DNA of 64,000 nucleotides from contig NZ_NNRJ01000015.1 in NCBI RefSeq assembly GCF_002252445.1, positions 615,618 through 679,617 on the forward strand. The letters are read 5' to 3'. The first letter of the stretch is position 1, and each line of letters opens with the position of its first letter. This document shows positions 1 to 8,405 of this stretch, piece after piece. The notes beneath the pieces were generated by a model. It was not told the DNA's origin. It saw only the letters and a list, made by a program, of their open reading frames with translations, and did no database searches. The DNA comes from Brucella thiophenivorans. Lineage in GTDB: Bacteria; Pseudomonadota; Alphaproteobacteria; Rhizobiales; Rhizobiaceae. The position numbers and the translations under genes are program-made.

Positions 1-209
1 ATGCGCGTGCGCGTGAAGCTCTGCTTGGCGAACACGAAGCCCATGCGGAAGCTGTGGCCCGCGAAGAAGAATGGCGCCAGATTGGTCTTGGTGCGCAGAT
101 TCTGAAAGATCTGGGCATCACATCGATCGTGCTGCTGGCATCGCGTGAGCGTCACTATGTTGGTCTAGAAGGTTTCGGCATTAATATCTCGCGCACGGAA
201 ATCATCTGA
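1..209 (+). CDS. Riboflavin biosynthesis protein, GTP cyclohydrolase II-type C-terminus (partial)
   Basis: The left edge cuts this gene; only about the last 68 codons are present, ending in TGA at 207-209. The translated end contains the pattern IGLGAQIL followed by LG(I/V) and the closing block YVGLEGFGI, which is the typical C-terminus of the GTP cyclohydrolase II domain in RibA and in fused RibB/RibA proteins. Such enzymes open GTP (RibA) or make 3,4-dihydroxy-2-butanone 4-phosphate (RibB) for riboflavin. In Brucellaceae the usual form is a fused or RibB-like protein, so the exact activity cannot be decided from this fragment. Confidence 0.75.
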   Translation, partial: ARAREALLGEHEAHAEAVAREEEWRQIGLGAQILKDLGITSIVLLASRERHYVGLEGFGINISRTEII

Positions 210-245
210 CACAGTGTTGTCGGCTAAAGATGCTACAGGATCGCA

Positions 246-1196
246 ATGACAACACGGCTCTATTGGCATCCTACCTATCTTGAACATATCGTGCCGCCCG
301 GACATCCCGAGCGGCCTGATCGCATTCGCGCGCTGATGAGCGAACTGGACGGGCCGGATTTTTACCGTCTCGACCGTGTGGAAGCGCAAATGGCATCAGA
401 AGATGCGATTCTGTTTGTGCACCCCGAAAGCTATATCGACGAAATCCGCAAGCAAATTCCTGATGGGATAGACGACCAGGAAGCCCCGCAGCCGATCAGC
501 AAGCTCGGCGTCGATACTTACGTAAGCCCTAAAAGCTGGGAAGCAGCGCTTCTGGCCATCGGTGGCGCAAATGCTGCGGTCGATGACGTGTTTTCAGGTG
601 CGGCCGATAATGTCTTTGTCGCCTCACGCCCGCCGGGTCATCATGCCGAGCTTGCAACTGCTATGGGCTTTTGTCTGTTTAACAACGTGGCCATTGCCGC
701 GCGTCATGCGCAGCGGCATCATGGTGCGGAGCGCATTGCGATTGTTGACTGGGACGTACATCACGGCAACGGCACGCAGGATATTTTTAAAGATGATCCG
801 AGTGTTTTGTTCTGCTCGACCCATCAGTTTCCGCTTTTTCCCGGCACAGGTCGAAAGGATGAAGTAGGCGTTGGCAATATCGTCAACGCACCGCTTTCGC
901 CCAATACCGGTAGTCGTGAATTCCGCGAAGCGTTTAATAGTCGTGTATTGCCTGCTTTGGACAACTTCCGGCCAGATTTGATCCTTATTTCGGCTGGCTT
1001 CGACGCACATCACCGCGATCCGCTTGCTGAGATTAATCTTGATGAGGCGGATTTCGACTGGGCGACGGGCAAGCTCATGGAGCGCGCAGAGCGCTTCTGC
1101 AACCACCGACTGGTGAGTGTGCTTGAAGGTGGATATGATCTTGAGGGCTTGTCGCAGTCCGCGTCTTCCCATATTACGCGGCTGTTGAAAGGATAA
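246..1196 (+). CDS. Histone deacetylase family protein (acetylpolyamine/acetoin-utilisation type)
   Basis: A 316-residue zinc-dependent deacylase of the arginase/deacetylase fold. Visible family motifs are RPPGHH (about residues 128-133), the metal-binding DWDVHHGNGT block (D168, D170, H172-173 region) and SAGFDAH (D253). Bacterial members remove acetyl groups from polyamines, small amides or proteins; the substrate cannot be read from sequence. It begins 36 bases after the riboflavin gene, with an AGGA sequence upstream of ATG 246, and is followed after 3 bases by xseB, so the two are probably cotranscribed. Length is normal for the family. Confidence 0.9.
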   Translation: MTTRLYWHPTYLEHIVPPGHPERPDRIRALMSELDGPDFYRLDRVEAQMASEDAILFVHPESYIDEIRKQIPDGIDDQEAPQPISKLGVDTYVSPKSWEAALLAIGGANAAVDDVFSGAADNVFVASRPPGHHAELATAMGFCLFNNVAIAARHAQRHHGAERIAIVDWDVHHGNGTQDIFKDDPSVLFCSTHQFPLFPGTGRKDEVGVGNIVNAPLSPNTGSREFREAFNSRVLPALDNFRPDLILISAGFDAHHRDPLAEINLDEADFDWATGKLMERAERFCNHRLVSVLEGGYDLEGLSQSASSHITRLLKG

Positions 1197-1199
1197 ACC

Positions 1200-1454
1200 A
1201 TGGTAACCGAACCGTCCAACACCGACATTGCAGTTATGAGCTTTGAGGATGCCTTGAAGCAGCTTGAAAAGATCGTCGATGCTCTGGAGCGGGGCGATGT
1301 GCCGCTGGAAGAGTCCATTCGTATCTATGAGCGCGGCGAAGCGCTGAAGAAGCATTGCGATACGCTGCTCAAATCCGCCGAAGACAAAGTCGAGAAAATC
1401 CGCATTGGTCGTGATGGTCAGCCTATCGGAACAGAGCCGCTCGACGCGGAATAA
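1200..1454 (+). CDS. xseB: Exodeoxyribonuclease VII small subunit
   Basis: An 84-residue protein with the family core [12 protein letters not shown] followed by [12 protein letters not shown] and YERGEAL, a helical hairpin that binds the large subunit XseA. Exonuclease VII degrades single-stranded DNA from both ends. The gene sits 3 bases after the deacetylase gene and ends before a clear hairpin at 1483-1510. xseA is not in the window. In many Rhizobiales xseB lies just before dxs; here the porin, DedA, GlsB, YidB and pirin genes separate the two. Confidence 0.93.
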   Translation: MVTEPSNTDIAVMSFEDALKQLEKIVDALERGDVPLEESIRIYERGEALKKHCDTLLKSAEDKVEKIRIGRDGQPIGTEPLDAE

Positions 1455-1482
1455 GCCTGTCTAAAATTCTTTCGTAATATAA

Positions 1483-1510
1483 AAATAGCGGCCCTTTCGA
1501 GCCGCTATTT
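1483..1510 (+). terminator. Hairpin terminator after xseB
   Basis: A 10-bp perfect stem (AAATAGCGGC pairing with GCCGCTATTT) with an 8-base loop follows xseB by about 28 bases, with a T-rich tail. It lies between convergent xseB and the porin gene, so it could also stop leftward transcripts. Confidence 0.75.
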
Positions 1511-1582
1511 CTTTGTGTCGCGTGCAGTCTGACTGGAGGTCGGGAAGCTTTAGCGACGCAATTTTGATCTAAGCAATATTGC

Positions 1583-2665
1583 TTAGAACGAACGCTGGAA
1601 CCGAACCATACCTTGGATCGCGTCTTTGCCCTTAAGGACCGACTTGTCGTCGTTCCACTTGGTGTACGAGATTTCTGGCGTTACAGTGAAGCCTGGTACG
1701 AGCGTGTAAGCGATGTTTGCTGTTGCTGCAAAACGATCAGCTTCTTCGTAAGCGGCCTGGATGTTGAAGGCGGCTTTCTTGTTGATCTTGTACTTCGCGC
1801 CACCCCAGACAGCCCAATCGCCGCCCCATGTGCCGTAGAAGCTATCGATCTGACGAACGCCAGCGACATAAGTATCGTCGTTCGACTTGTAAGCGCCCTG
1901 TACCCAAACCGAGAACTGGTCAGTTACATTTACGTCGAGGCGAGCTTTACCCACCCACTTTTCATTGAGTGCGTCGTAAGCTGCAACACCAGCGATCGAA
2001 CCCCAATCCTGAGCGAGCTTCAGACCACCAACAACGTGTGGCATGTAGTCGTTGATCGTGACGGAACCGTTGGAGTCGCCGTTACCACCCTGTTCAACTG
2101 CAACGATGGCCGAGAAGCCGTTGCTGCCCTTGAAGGTATAGCTGATTGCGTTGGTGCGGGTGCCACCTGCCAGAATAACGTCGTCATTGATGACGTCGCC
2201 GAGGTAGCCAGTGAAGGTTACGAACGCCGATTCATCAAGACCAACGCGAAGGCCGCCGAGCTGGATGTAGCCATAACGCAGAGTGCCGGTCGAGCTTGCA
2301 TCAGCGCCATTCTGGTACTGGAAGCGGGTTTCAGCATAGGTCTTCAAGGTGCCGAGTTCGGTTTCCGAAGCGGTCGAGAAGCGGAGCGAGAAACGGGTCA
2401 GATAGTCGTAGGTATCGCGATCATGGGCCCTGAGGGTTTTGGCATAGACGTTGTCGCCGCCCTTGATGTCCGCACGAACATAACCGTGAATGCGAAGGCA
2501 GGTTTCGGTACCTGGAATGTAGAAATAGCCTGCGCCGTATGCATCGCAAACGCGGACGTATTCAACTGCTTCTGGCTCTGGTGCAACAATCGCATCAGCA
2601 GCCTGTGCAGCGGAAGCGAAGGAAAATACTGCAGCCGAAGCGCAGAGAAAATGCTTAACCCTCAT
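1583..2665 (-). CDS. Omp2-type outer membrane porin
   Basis: A 360-residue protein with a cleavable signal peptide (about residues 1-22, ending AAQA), then the start typical of Brucella/Ochrobactrum porins, rich in the pattern [20 protein letters not shown] with two conserved cysteines. The rest alternates short beta-strand segments and ends in RFQRSF, with the terminal phenylalanine expected for Bam-dependent outer membrane proteins. It should form a trimeric 16-stranded general porin. Brucella carries two such genes side by side (omp2a/omp2b); only one copy is present here, so I give no symbol. ATG 2665 is preceded by a GGAG sequence. Confidence 0.93.
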   Translation of the reverse strand: MRVKHFLCASAAVFSFASAAQAADAIVAPEPEAVEYVRVCDAYGAGYFYIPGTETCLRIHGYVRADIKGGDNVYAKTLRAHDRDTYDYLTRFSLRFSTASETELGTLKTYAETRFQYQNGADASSTGTLRYGYIQLGGLRVGLDESAFVTFTGYLGDVINDDVILAGGTRTNAISYTFKGSNGFSAIVAVEQGGNGDSNGSVTINDYMPHVVGGLKLAQDWGSIAGVAAYDALNEKWVGKARLDVNVTDQFSVWVQGAYKSNDDTYVAGVRQIDSFYGTWGGDWAVWGGAKYKINKKAAFNIQAAYEEADRFAATANIAYTLVPGFTVTPEISYTKWNDDKSVLKGKDAIQGMVRFQRSF

Positions 2666-2868
2666 AAAATGTCTCCGTAAGTGAGGTGTGACGGAGCCGC
2701 TTATAGAGAGCGTAAAAAAACAAGCAATATCAATTACATGTCATATTAGTGAAGTTTTAATGACTAGGCAACACTGTCGAATTTAAATAAGATACTGAGT
2801 ATTCCAGATCGACTGTTGCTTGTAAGTAACAGATGATGATTCACCCAAAATCTTGTTTTCATAGGCGG

Positions 2869-3390
2869 CTAATGGAAAAAATGTTTTAGGTGAGTGGCAT
2901 AGGGTGCAAGCACGCCACTCAACATATAAGGACCGAGCCCCCAGACGAGGGTCCAGCCAGCAGCGCCAACGATATTGGCTGCTAAAAAATGCAGCGGGTT
3001 CATCTTCATGGAACCTGCAATTATGCCATTTAATTGCCGTAGCAGAACGACGAAGCGTGCAGTGGCAACGACATAAATACCTTTTGTCTCGAATATTTTC
3101 TCAAAATGCTCAAGCCGTTCCGGCGTCAGCCTCACATGATGACCGTAGCGAAGGATGAGTGCTCGTCCGCCATACCGTCCGATCAGATAGCCGGTACAGT
3201 CGCCCAGAACAGCGCCGATGAATACCGCAAAAAGCACATGCTCAATGTGCAATGTCCCGTGCAACGCCAGAAGCGAACAGGCAATCAAAGCACTTTCTCC
3301 TGGCAAAGGCGCGCCAAAGGACTCGAAGTAAACGATCACGAAGATTGCGAAAGCGCCATAGGCGGCTATGTAGTGTTCGATGAAGCTCAT
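2869..3390 (-). CDS. DedA family membrane protein
   Basis: About 173 residues with four or five hydrophobic segments. Family signatures are the N-terminal ESFGAPLPGESALI (proline/glutamate re-entrant loop), the central GDCTGYLIGRYGGR block, and ARFVVLLRQLNGIIAG followed by N(I/V)VGA. DedA proteins are inner membrane proteins involved in envelope homeostasis; several are undecaprenyl-phosphate flippases, but the activity of this one is unknown. I use ATG 3390; a TTG lies directly upstream. The gene is alone on the minus strand, with a perfect 38-bp palindrome 32 bases upstream of its start. Confidence 0.88.
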   Translation of the reverse strand: MSFIEHYIAAYGAFAIFVIVYFESFGAPLPGESALIACSLLALHGTLHIEHVLFAVFIGAVLGDCTGYLIGRYGGRALILRYGHHVRLTPERLEHFEKIFETKGIYVVATARFVVLLRQLNGIIAGSMKMNPLHFLAANIVGAAGWTLVWGLGPYMLSGVLAPYATHLKHFFH

Positions 3391-3421
3391 CAACGCGGCG
3401 GCGCTTTCCTCAGGAGTATTT

Positions 3422-3459
3422 AATGTTTCGGGTTCGATTTAAATCGAACCCGAAACATT
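3422..3459. repeat. Perfect 38-bp palindrome
   Basis: Nineteen bases starting AATGTTTCGGG are followed by their exact reverse complement, centred on TTTAAA at 3438-3443. As DNA it is a symmetric protein-binding candidate; as RNA it gives a long stem with a minimal loop. It lies between the divergent/convergent boundary of the DedA gene and a palindromic repeat copy, upstream of dedA. Confidence 0.85.
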
Positions 3460-3473
3460 GTATTATGCTTTTT

Positions 3474-3570
3474 AGAGTGCATCCCGAAAAGTGTGAAACG
3501 ATTTTCGGGATGCACGTTTGAGCAAATAGTTGGAGCGCCGATCTGATTTAATCAGATCGAAAAGCGCTCT
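3474..3570. repeat. RIME/Bru-RS-like palindromic repeat, copy A
   Basis: Two consecutive inverted repeats. The first has a perfect 14-bp stem (3477-3490 with 3502-3515) around the loop GTGTGAAACGA. The second has the outer pair GAGCGC/GCGCTC and the inner palindrome GATCTGATT/AATCAGATC. The same architecture recurs at 9652-9751, 20259-20362, 45704-45807 and 46020-46120. Its right end overlaps the stop codon of the glsB-like gene (3569-3571). Confidence 0.85.
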
Positions 3571-3832
3571 AACCAATGGAACGCTTGCCAGTGATCTTGT
3601 GATATGCCCATAGCACAAGGACAGAACCGAGAATGGCAATAATCAGGCTGATTGGATCGAAGGCACCTGTGACGCCGCGGCCAAACAGGAATGAAGAGAT
3701 GACGCCGCCGATAATCGCTCCGACAATGCCGAGCGCAATGTCGAAGAACAGTCCCTGACCGCTTTTATTGACAATTTTACTGCCGATAAAACCAGCGATA
3801 AGTCCGAGAATAATCCAGCTTATAATAGACAT
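3569..3832 (-). CDS. GlsB/YeaQ/YmgE family stress-response membrane protein
   Basis: An 87-residue, very hydrophobic protein with three membrane segments. The N-terminus WIILGLIAGFIGSKI and the central DIALGIVGAIIGGVI with glycine-zipper spacing are typical of the transglycosylase-associated (GlsB/YeaQ) family. The function is poorly known; members respond to general stress. ATG 3832 has GGAGAT 8-10 bases upstream. The TAG stop (3571-3569) lies inside the right end of palindromic repeat copy A, so the repeat appears to have defined the C-terminus. Confidence 0.85.
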   Translation of the reverse strand: MSIISWIILGLIAGFIGSKIVNKSGQGLFFDIALGIVGAIIGGVISSFLFGRGVTGAFDPISLIIAILGSVLVLWAYHKITGKRSIG

Positions 3833-3900
3833 CTAATATCTCCGATTGCGAAAATAAGATTTTACATCAAGCATTTAGAAAATTTTCACAATAGTTTCGA

Positions 3901-3926
3901 TTTGGCAAGGTATAATGCTTGCCAAA
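3901..3926 (+). promoter_or_regulatory. Inverted repeat enclosing TATAAT, candidate operator/promoter of yidB-like gene
   Basis: TTTGGCAAG (3901-3909) and CTTGCCAAA (3918-3926) form a perfect 9-bp inverted repeat whose spacer contains TATAAT at 3911-3916. The site is between the divergent glsB-like and yidB-like genes. A repressor bound here would cover a -10 element. No good -35 box is obvious, so the promoter reading is an inference. Confidence 0.4.
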
Positions 3927-3997
3927 GGTGTAAACTTATTTCACCTTAACTTATCGCGTGTGAAAAAACCACAGCGACCAACAGGGAGTATCGCGTG

Positions 3998-4561
3998 ATG
4001 GGAAGTTATGACGACAATTCCAACAACTCGCCGATCCCCGGCGGCAGCCTTGCCAAGCCGGTTCTGATTGCACTGGGTGCATTGCTTGTCGGAAAAATGC
4101 TCAAAGGGCATAGTGAAGAGCCGGAACAACCTGCATCTGTCCCGGATCATTCGGCACAACAGGCCGATAGTGGCGGTGGCTTGCTTGGCGGCATCCTCGG
4201 TGGTCTTGGTGGCTTACTTGGTGGTGCGCTTGCAAGCGGCGGCGCAGCTTCAGCACCCGCTGCACCAGGTCCGCTGAGCGGCGGTCTTGGCGGTCTTCTT
4301 GACCAGCTCAAACAGGCAGGTCTTGGCGATAAAGTTGATTCATGGGTCGGGCAGGGTGGCAATCACCAGATTGAGCCGGGCCAGCTTGGTGATGCGCTTG
4401 GACAGAAGACATTGAGCGAAATTGCTGAACATGCAGGCATTGACCAGCAGGAACTGCTTAATCAGCTTTCGCAAGTTCTACCGGGGCTGGTCGACAAGCT
4501 CACAACGAATGGGCAAGTGCCAGATACGAACGAATTGTCACGCCTGTTGCACAATCGCTAA
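3998..4561 (+). CDS. YidB family protein (DUF937)
   Basis: About 187 residues. The N-terminus is hydrophilic with a short hydrophobic stretch (PVLIALGALLVGKML), followed by a glycine/leucine-rich low-complexity region (LLGGILGGLGGLLGGAL, about residues 54-70). The C-terminal half carries the YidB signature of repeated GLGDKVDSWVGQGGN and LGQKTLSEIAEHAGI. The role is unknown; the name comes from E. coli YidB. GTG 3995 directly precedes ATG 3998 in frame and either could serve the upstream AGGGAG; ATG is chosen. A symmetrical TATAAT-containing site lies about 70 bases upstream. Confidence 0.85.
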   Translation: MGSYDDNSNNSPIPGGSLAKPVLIALGALLVGKMLKGHSEEPEQPASVPDHSAQQADSGGGLLGGILGGLGGLLGGALASGGAASAPAAPGPLSGGLGGLLDQLKQAGLGDKVDSWVGQGGNHQIEPGQLGDALGQKTLSEIAEHAGIDQQELLNQLSQVLPGLVDKLTTNGQVPDTNELSRLLHNR

Positions 4562-4634
4562 TAGGCCCCTATCTTTTTGAGCATGGCGCATCGGCAAGCA
4601 GTTTGCCGGTGCGATTTTGTTTGGTGGCACTCCG

Positions 4635-5555
4635 ATGAGTTTCTTTCCCTGTCCTGATCCCGTGCTTGGCGACAAGACTTCTGTGGATGCAATTGAAACG
4701 CTGGTGATCCCGCGGACAAGTGATATTGGCGGGCTGGAAGTGCGTCGAGCATTGCCAACCGTGAAGCGACGGCTTGTTGGACCCTTCATCTTTTTCGACC
4801 GCATGGGTCCGGCCATTTTACGTGATGGCGATGCACTTGATGTACGTCCGCATCCGCATATTGGTCTTTCAACAGTGACCTATCTGTTCGATGGTCATAT
4901 CCGCCATCGCGACAGTCTTGGCACGGAAATGGTGATTAAGCCGGGCGACGTGAACCTTATGACGGCGGGCAGGGGAATCGTGCATTCCGAGCGCTCACCT
5001 GAAGAAGAGCGCAACGGTCCTTTAGCTATCTCCGGCATTCAGACATGGCTTGCATTGCCAGAGCAAGCGGAGGAAATCGACCCGCATTTCTACCATACCA
5101 ATGCGCCTGAACTGCCCCTGATGGAAGATAGCGAGTTTAACGGACGGCTGATTATCGGTTCTATGCATGGCGTCTCATCACCTGTGATCCAACATGCCGA
5201 AACGCTTTATGCAGATATTGAGGTGCTGCCCGGTGGACGGTTTCATATTCCGCCAACCACGGAAGAGCGCGCGATTTATACGCTGCGCGGTAATGTCGGC
5301 ATTGTTGGCGAAGTATTTCCGCCCGACAGGCTGCTGGCGTTCAGACCCGGCGATGATATTGTTGTGCAAGCTGGCCCCGAAGGCGCGCATTTTATGCTGT
5401 TCGGCGGGGCAGCGCTTGGCTCAAAGCGCTATGTCTGGTGGAATTTCGTTTCGTCTTCAAGAGAGCGTATTGAGCAGGCCAAGGAAGAATGGCGCAGCGG
5501 TCGTTTCGATATTGTACCGGGAGATGAGGAAGAATTCATACCTTTGCCCGAATGA
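4635..5555 (+). CDS. Pirin family protein
   Basis: About 306 residues with the bicupin architecture of pirins. The N-terminal cupin shows FIFFDRMGPA, then VRPHPHIGLSTVTYLF and GDVNLMTAGRGIVHSE, which supply the metal-binding histidines and glutamate. The C-terminal pirin domain shows HAETLYADIEVLPGG and GGAALGSKRYVWWNFVSS. Bacterial pirins include quercetinase-like dioxygenases and partners of metabolic enzymes; the role here is open. ATG 4635 gives the normal N-terminus; an in-frame TTG at 4617 is possible but less likely. It is probably transcribed alone. Confidence 0.88.
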   Translation: MSFFPCPDPVLGDKTSVDAIETLVIPRTSDIGGLEVRRALPTVKRRLVGPFIFFDRMGPAILRDGDALDVRPHPHIGLSTVTYLFDGHIRHRDSLGTEMVIKPGDVNLMTAGRGIVHSERSPEEERNGPLAISGIQTWLALPEQAEEIDPHFYHTNAPELPLMEDSEFNGRLIIGSMHGVSSPVIQHAETLYADIEVLPGGRFHIPPTTEERAIYTLRGNVGIVGEVFPPDRLLAFRPGDDIVVQAGPEGAHFMLFGGAALGSKRYVWWNFVSSSRERIEQAKEEWRSGRFDIVPGDEEEFIPLPE

Positions 5556-5557
5556 TG

Positions 5558-5633
5558 GAGCATTTCCAGCTCAAGCGGCAAAACAAAAAGCTAAAGCATT
5601 TGTTATGGCTCCGTTTGAACGGGAACCGCTTTC
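5558..5633. repeat. Degenerate palindromic-repeat remnant
   Basis: This stretch after the pirin gene contains GAGCATTTCCAGC and GGGAACCGCTTTCGCG, which match the two ends of repeat copy E (46020-46120), but the middle is rearranged. It looks like a decayed member of the same intergenic family. Confidence 0.4.
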
Positions 5634-5723
5634 GCGCATAGGACACGATGTCCCGCATACTTGATCTGAACCCGCTGCTGCTATACCGACAAAGAAAAAT
5701 CGAACCAACAACAGGTTGTTTTA

Positions 5724-7640
5724 ATGTCCCGACCCATCACCCCATTGCTCGATAAAGCTCCGACACCGGAAGCCCTTCGTGCATTGCCGGAAACAGATCT
5801 TCCGCAACTGGCTGAAGAACTGCGCGCCGAACTGGTTGACGCAGTCTCTACAACGGGCGGGCACCTGGGCGCGGGACTTGGTGTTGTTGAACTGACAGTG
5901 GCTCTACACCATGTTTTTGATACGCCACATGATCGCATCATCTGGGATGTTGGCCACCAAGCCTATCCGCATAAAATCCTGACCGGACGCCGCGATCGCA
6001 TCCGCACGTTGCGTCAGGAAAACGGTCTGTCCGGTTTCACAAAGCGCACTGAAAGCGAATATGATCCGTTTGGCGCGGCGCATTCGTCGACCTCTATTTC
6101 TGCTGGCCTTGGCATGGCAGTTGCAAGTGAGCTTTCGGACGAAAAGCGCAATGTCATTGCGGTTATCGGCGATGGCTCTATGTCGGCAGGCATGGCCTAT
6201 GAAGCGATGAACAATGCCGGTGCCCTTGACGCACGCCTGATCGTTATCCTCAACGACAATGACATGTCGATTGCGCCGCCAACCGGTGCGATGAGCGCCT
6301 ATCTGGCGCGTCTGGTTTCCGGTAAAACCTATCGCAGCGTGCGTGATGCCGCCAAGCAGGTTGCCAAGAAGCTACCGAAATTTTTGCAGGACAAGGCGCG
6401 CAAGTCGGAAGAGTTCACGCGGGCTTTCTTTACCGGCGGCACAATGTTTGAGGAGCTCGGCTTCTATTATGTCGGTCCTATCGACGGGCATAATCTCGAC
6501 CATCTTTTGCCGATCCTGAAAAATGTCCGTGATACGCAGGACGGTCCGGTGCTGATCCATGTGGTTACGCAAAAGGGCAAGGGCTATGCACCTGCGGAAG
6601 CCGCTGCCGACAAATATCATGGTGTCAACAAGTTTGATGTGATCACTGGCAAGCAGTCGAAGCCGCCGGCAAATGCGCCAAGCTATACGAAGATTTTTGG
6701 CTCCAGCTTGATTGAAGAAGCCCGTCACGACGATAAGATCGTAGCCGTCACTGCGGCTATGCCAACAGGCACCGGGCTTGATCTGTTTGGCGAAGTGTTC
6801 CCAAAACGAGTTTTCGATGTCGGCATTGCCGAACAACATGCGGTCACCTTTGCAGCAGGCCTTGCCACTGAAGGCTATAAGCCGTTTTGCGCTATCTATT
6901 CGACATTTCTTCAGCGCGGCTATGATCAGGTCGTACATGATGTTTCGATTCAGAATCTGCCCGTGCGTTTTCCGATTGATCGCGCTGGTCTGGTCGGTGC
7001 TGATGGTCCAACCCATGCGGGATCGTTCGACACGGGCTTCCTCGCCGCGTTGCCGGGCTTTGTTGTGATGGCGGCATCAGACGAGGCGGAACTGCGCCAC
7101 ATGGTGCGCACGGCTGCTGATTATGACGAAGGTCCGATTTCGTTCCGTTACCCGCGCGGCGATGGCGTCGGTGTTGAATTGCCAGAACGCGGTTCACCAC
7201 TTGAAATCGGCAAGGGCCGTATCGTGCGTGAAGGCACGAAGGTCGCATTGTTATCATTTGGAACGCGTTTGCAGGAATGCCTGAGCGCGGCTGACGAACT
7301 GGCTGCTGCTGGGCTTTCTACGACCGTTGCCGATGCGCGCTTTGCCAAGCCGCTTGATCATGATCTCATCCGCCGCCTTGCACGCGAGCATGAAGTGCTT
7401 GTGACAATTGAAGAGGGCGCTGTTGGTGGCTTTGCGGCGCATGTGCTGCAATTCCTCGCCACCGATGGTTTGCTGGATCGCGGCCTAAAGATGCGCGTGT
7501 TGACACTGCCCGATACCTATCAGGACCATGCCAAGCCGGAAGTGATGTATGCAAATGCCGGTCTTGACCGCGCTGGTATCGTGCACACGGTCTTTGCAGC
7601 GCTAGGTCGCGAAGAAGTCGCGGCTCCTTTTCGCGCCTGA
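5724..7640 (+). CDS. dxs: 1-deoxy-D-xylulose-5-phosphate synthase
   Basis: A 638-residue thiamine-diphosphate enzyme that condenses pyruvate and glyceraldehyde 3-phosphate, the first step of the MEP isoprenoid pathway. Visible features are [17 protein letters not shown] near the N-terminus, [15 protein letters not shown], the ThDP motif [18 protein letters not shown] (about 149-166), [24 protein letters not shown] with the catalytic glutamate, and the transketolase C-terminal domain. Length is normal. tlyA follows after 3 bases and the rRNA methyltransferase gene overlaps tlyA, so the three form an operon. ispH, the last MEP enzyme, lies at 49081. Confidence 0.97.
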   Translation: MSRPITPLLDKAPTPEALRALPETDLPQLAEELRAELVDAVSTTGGHLGAGLGVVELTVALHHVFDTPHDRIIWDVGHQAYPHKILTGRRDRIRTLRQENGLSGFTKRTESEYDPFGAAHSSTSISAGLGMAVASELSDEKRNVIAVIGDGSMSAGMAYEAMNNAGALDARLIVILNDNDMSIAPPTGAMSAYLARLVSGKTYRSVRDAAKQVAKKLPKFLQDKARKSEEFTRAFFTGGTMFEELGFYYVGPIDGHNLDHLLPILKNVRDTQDGPVLIHVVTQKGKGYAPAEAAADKYHGVNKFDVITGKQSKPPANAPSYTKIFGSSLIEEARHDDKIVAVTAAMPTGTGLDLFGEVFPKRVFDVGIAEQHAVTFAAGLATEGYKPFCAIYSTFLQRGYDQVVHDVSIQNLPVRFPIDRAGLVGADGPTHAGSFDTGFLAALPGFVVMAASDEAELRHMVRTAADYDEGPISFRYPRGDGVGVELPERGSPLEIGKGRIVREGTKVALLSFGTRLQECLSAADELAAAGLSTTVADARFAKPLDHDLIRRLAREHEVLVTIEEGAVGGFAAHVLQFLATDGLLDRGLKMRVLTLPDTYQDHAKPEVMYANAGLDRAGIVHTVFAALGREEVAAPFRA

Positions 7641-7643
7641 TCG

Positions 7644-8405
7644 ATGAGTGAGCAATCAAATGACAAGAGCCCAAGGCTTGACCAGTTGCTGGTCGAGCTT
7701 GGGTTGTTTGCAACACGTTCTCGCGCCCGCGATGCCATTCAGCGCGGCACGGTTCAGGTTAATGGTAAGTCAATAACCAAGCCCGGACAGACAGTTTTGC
7801 GCTCGGCCAAAATTACAGTCGATGATCCGGCCAGTGCCTATGTCTCGCGCGGAGCGCTGAAGCTGATTGCGGCTCTCGATCATTTCAGTCTTGATGTCAA
7901 AGACAGAACCGCACTTGATATAGGCGCATCTACCGGTGGTTTTACGCAAGTGCTTCTGGCGCGGGGCAGCAACCATGTCATCGCCATTGATGTCGGTCAT
8001 GATCAGTTGCACGAGACGCTGCGCAATGACCCGCGTGTGACCAACAAGGAAGGCATCAATGCCCGAGCACTTGATGCTAGCTATCTTGATGGACGCGATA
8101 TTGGTTGCGTGGTTTCGGATGTCAGTTTCATTTCGCTGAAGCTCGCATTGCCTCCGGCATTGGCGTTAGCGCAAAAAGATGCTATCTGCGCGCTTCTCGT
8201 AAAGCCGCAATTTGAAGCTGGCCGCGAGGCTATCGGCAAGGGCGGCATTTTGCGCGACCCGTCGATAGGCGAAAGCATAGCAGAAGAACTGAGATCATGG
8301 CTGGAGACGCAAGCTGGTTGGCGCGCGCTCGGCCTTTGTCCGTCACCCATTGAGGGCGGCGATGGCAATCGTGAATATCTCTTGGCAGGAAAGAAAGATC
8401 AATGA
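7644..8405 (+). CDS. tlyA: TlyA family rRNA 2'-O-methyltransferase / putative hemolysin
   Basis: A 253-residue protein. An N-terminal S4 RNA-binding domain (RLDQLLVELGLFATRSRAR, VQVNGKSITKPGQ) is followed by a Rossmann methyltransferase domain with the SAM motif LDIGASTGGFTQVLL and VSDVSFISL. TlyA proteins methylate cytidine 2'-OH groups in 16S and 23S rRNA; the hemolysin label is historical. ATG 7644 lies 3 bases after the dxs stop, and the TGA stop overlaps the next start as ATGA. The close dxs-tlyA-methyltransferase arrangement is common in alphaproteobacteria. Confidence 0.92.
   Translation: MSEQSNDKSPRLDQLLVELGLFATRSRARDAIQRGTVQVNGKSITKPGQTVLRSAKITVDDPASAYVSRGALKLIAALDHFSLDVKDRTALDIGASTGGFTQVLLARGSNHVIAIDVGHDQLHETLRNDPRVTNKEGINARALDASYLDGRDIGCVVSDVSFISLKLALPPALALAQKDAICALLVKPQFEAGREAIGKGGILRDPSIGESIAEELRSWLETQAGWRALGLCPSPIEGGDGNREYLLAGKKDQ

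Noticed and set aside
1613..2680. Long open frame opposite the porin gene
   Set aside because: It mirrors the porin codons, has no recognisable domain, and the porin has a signal peptide and terminal Phe.
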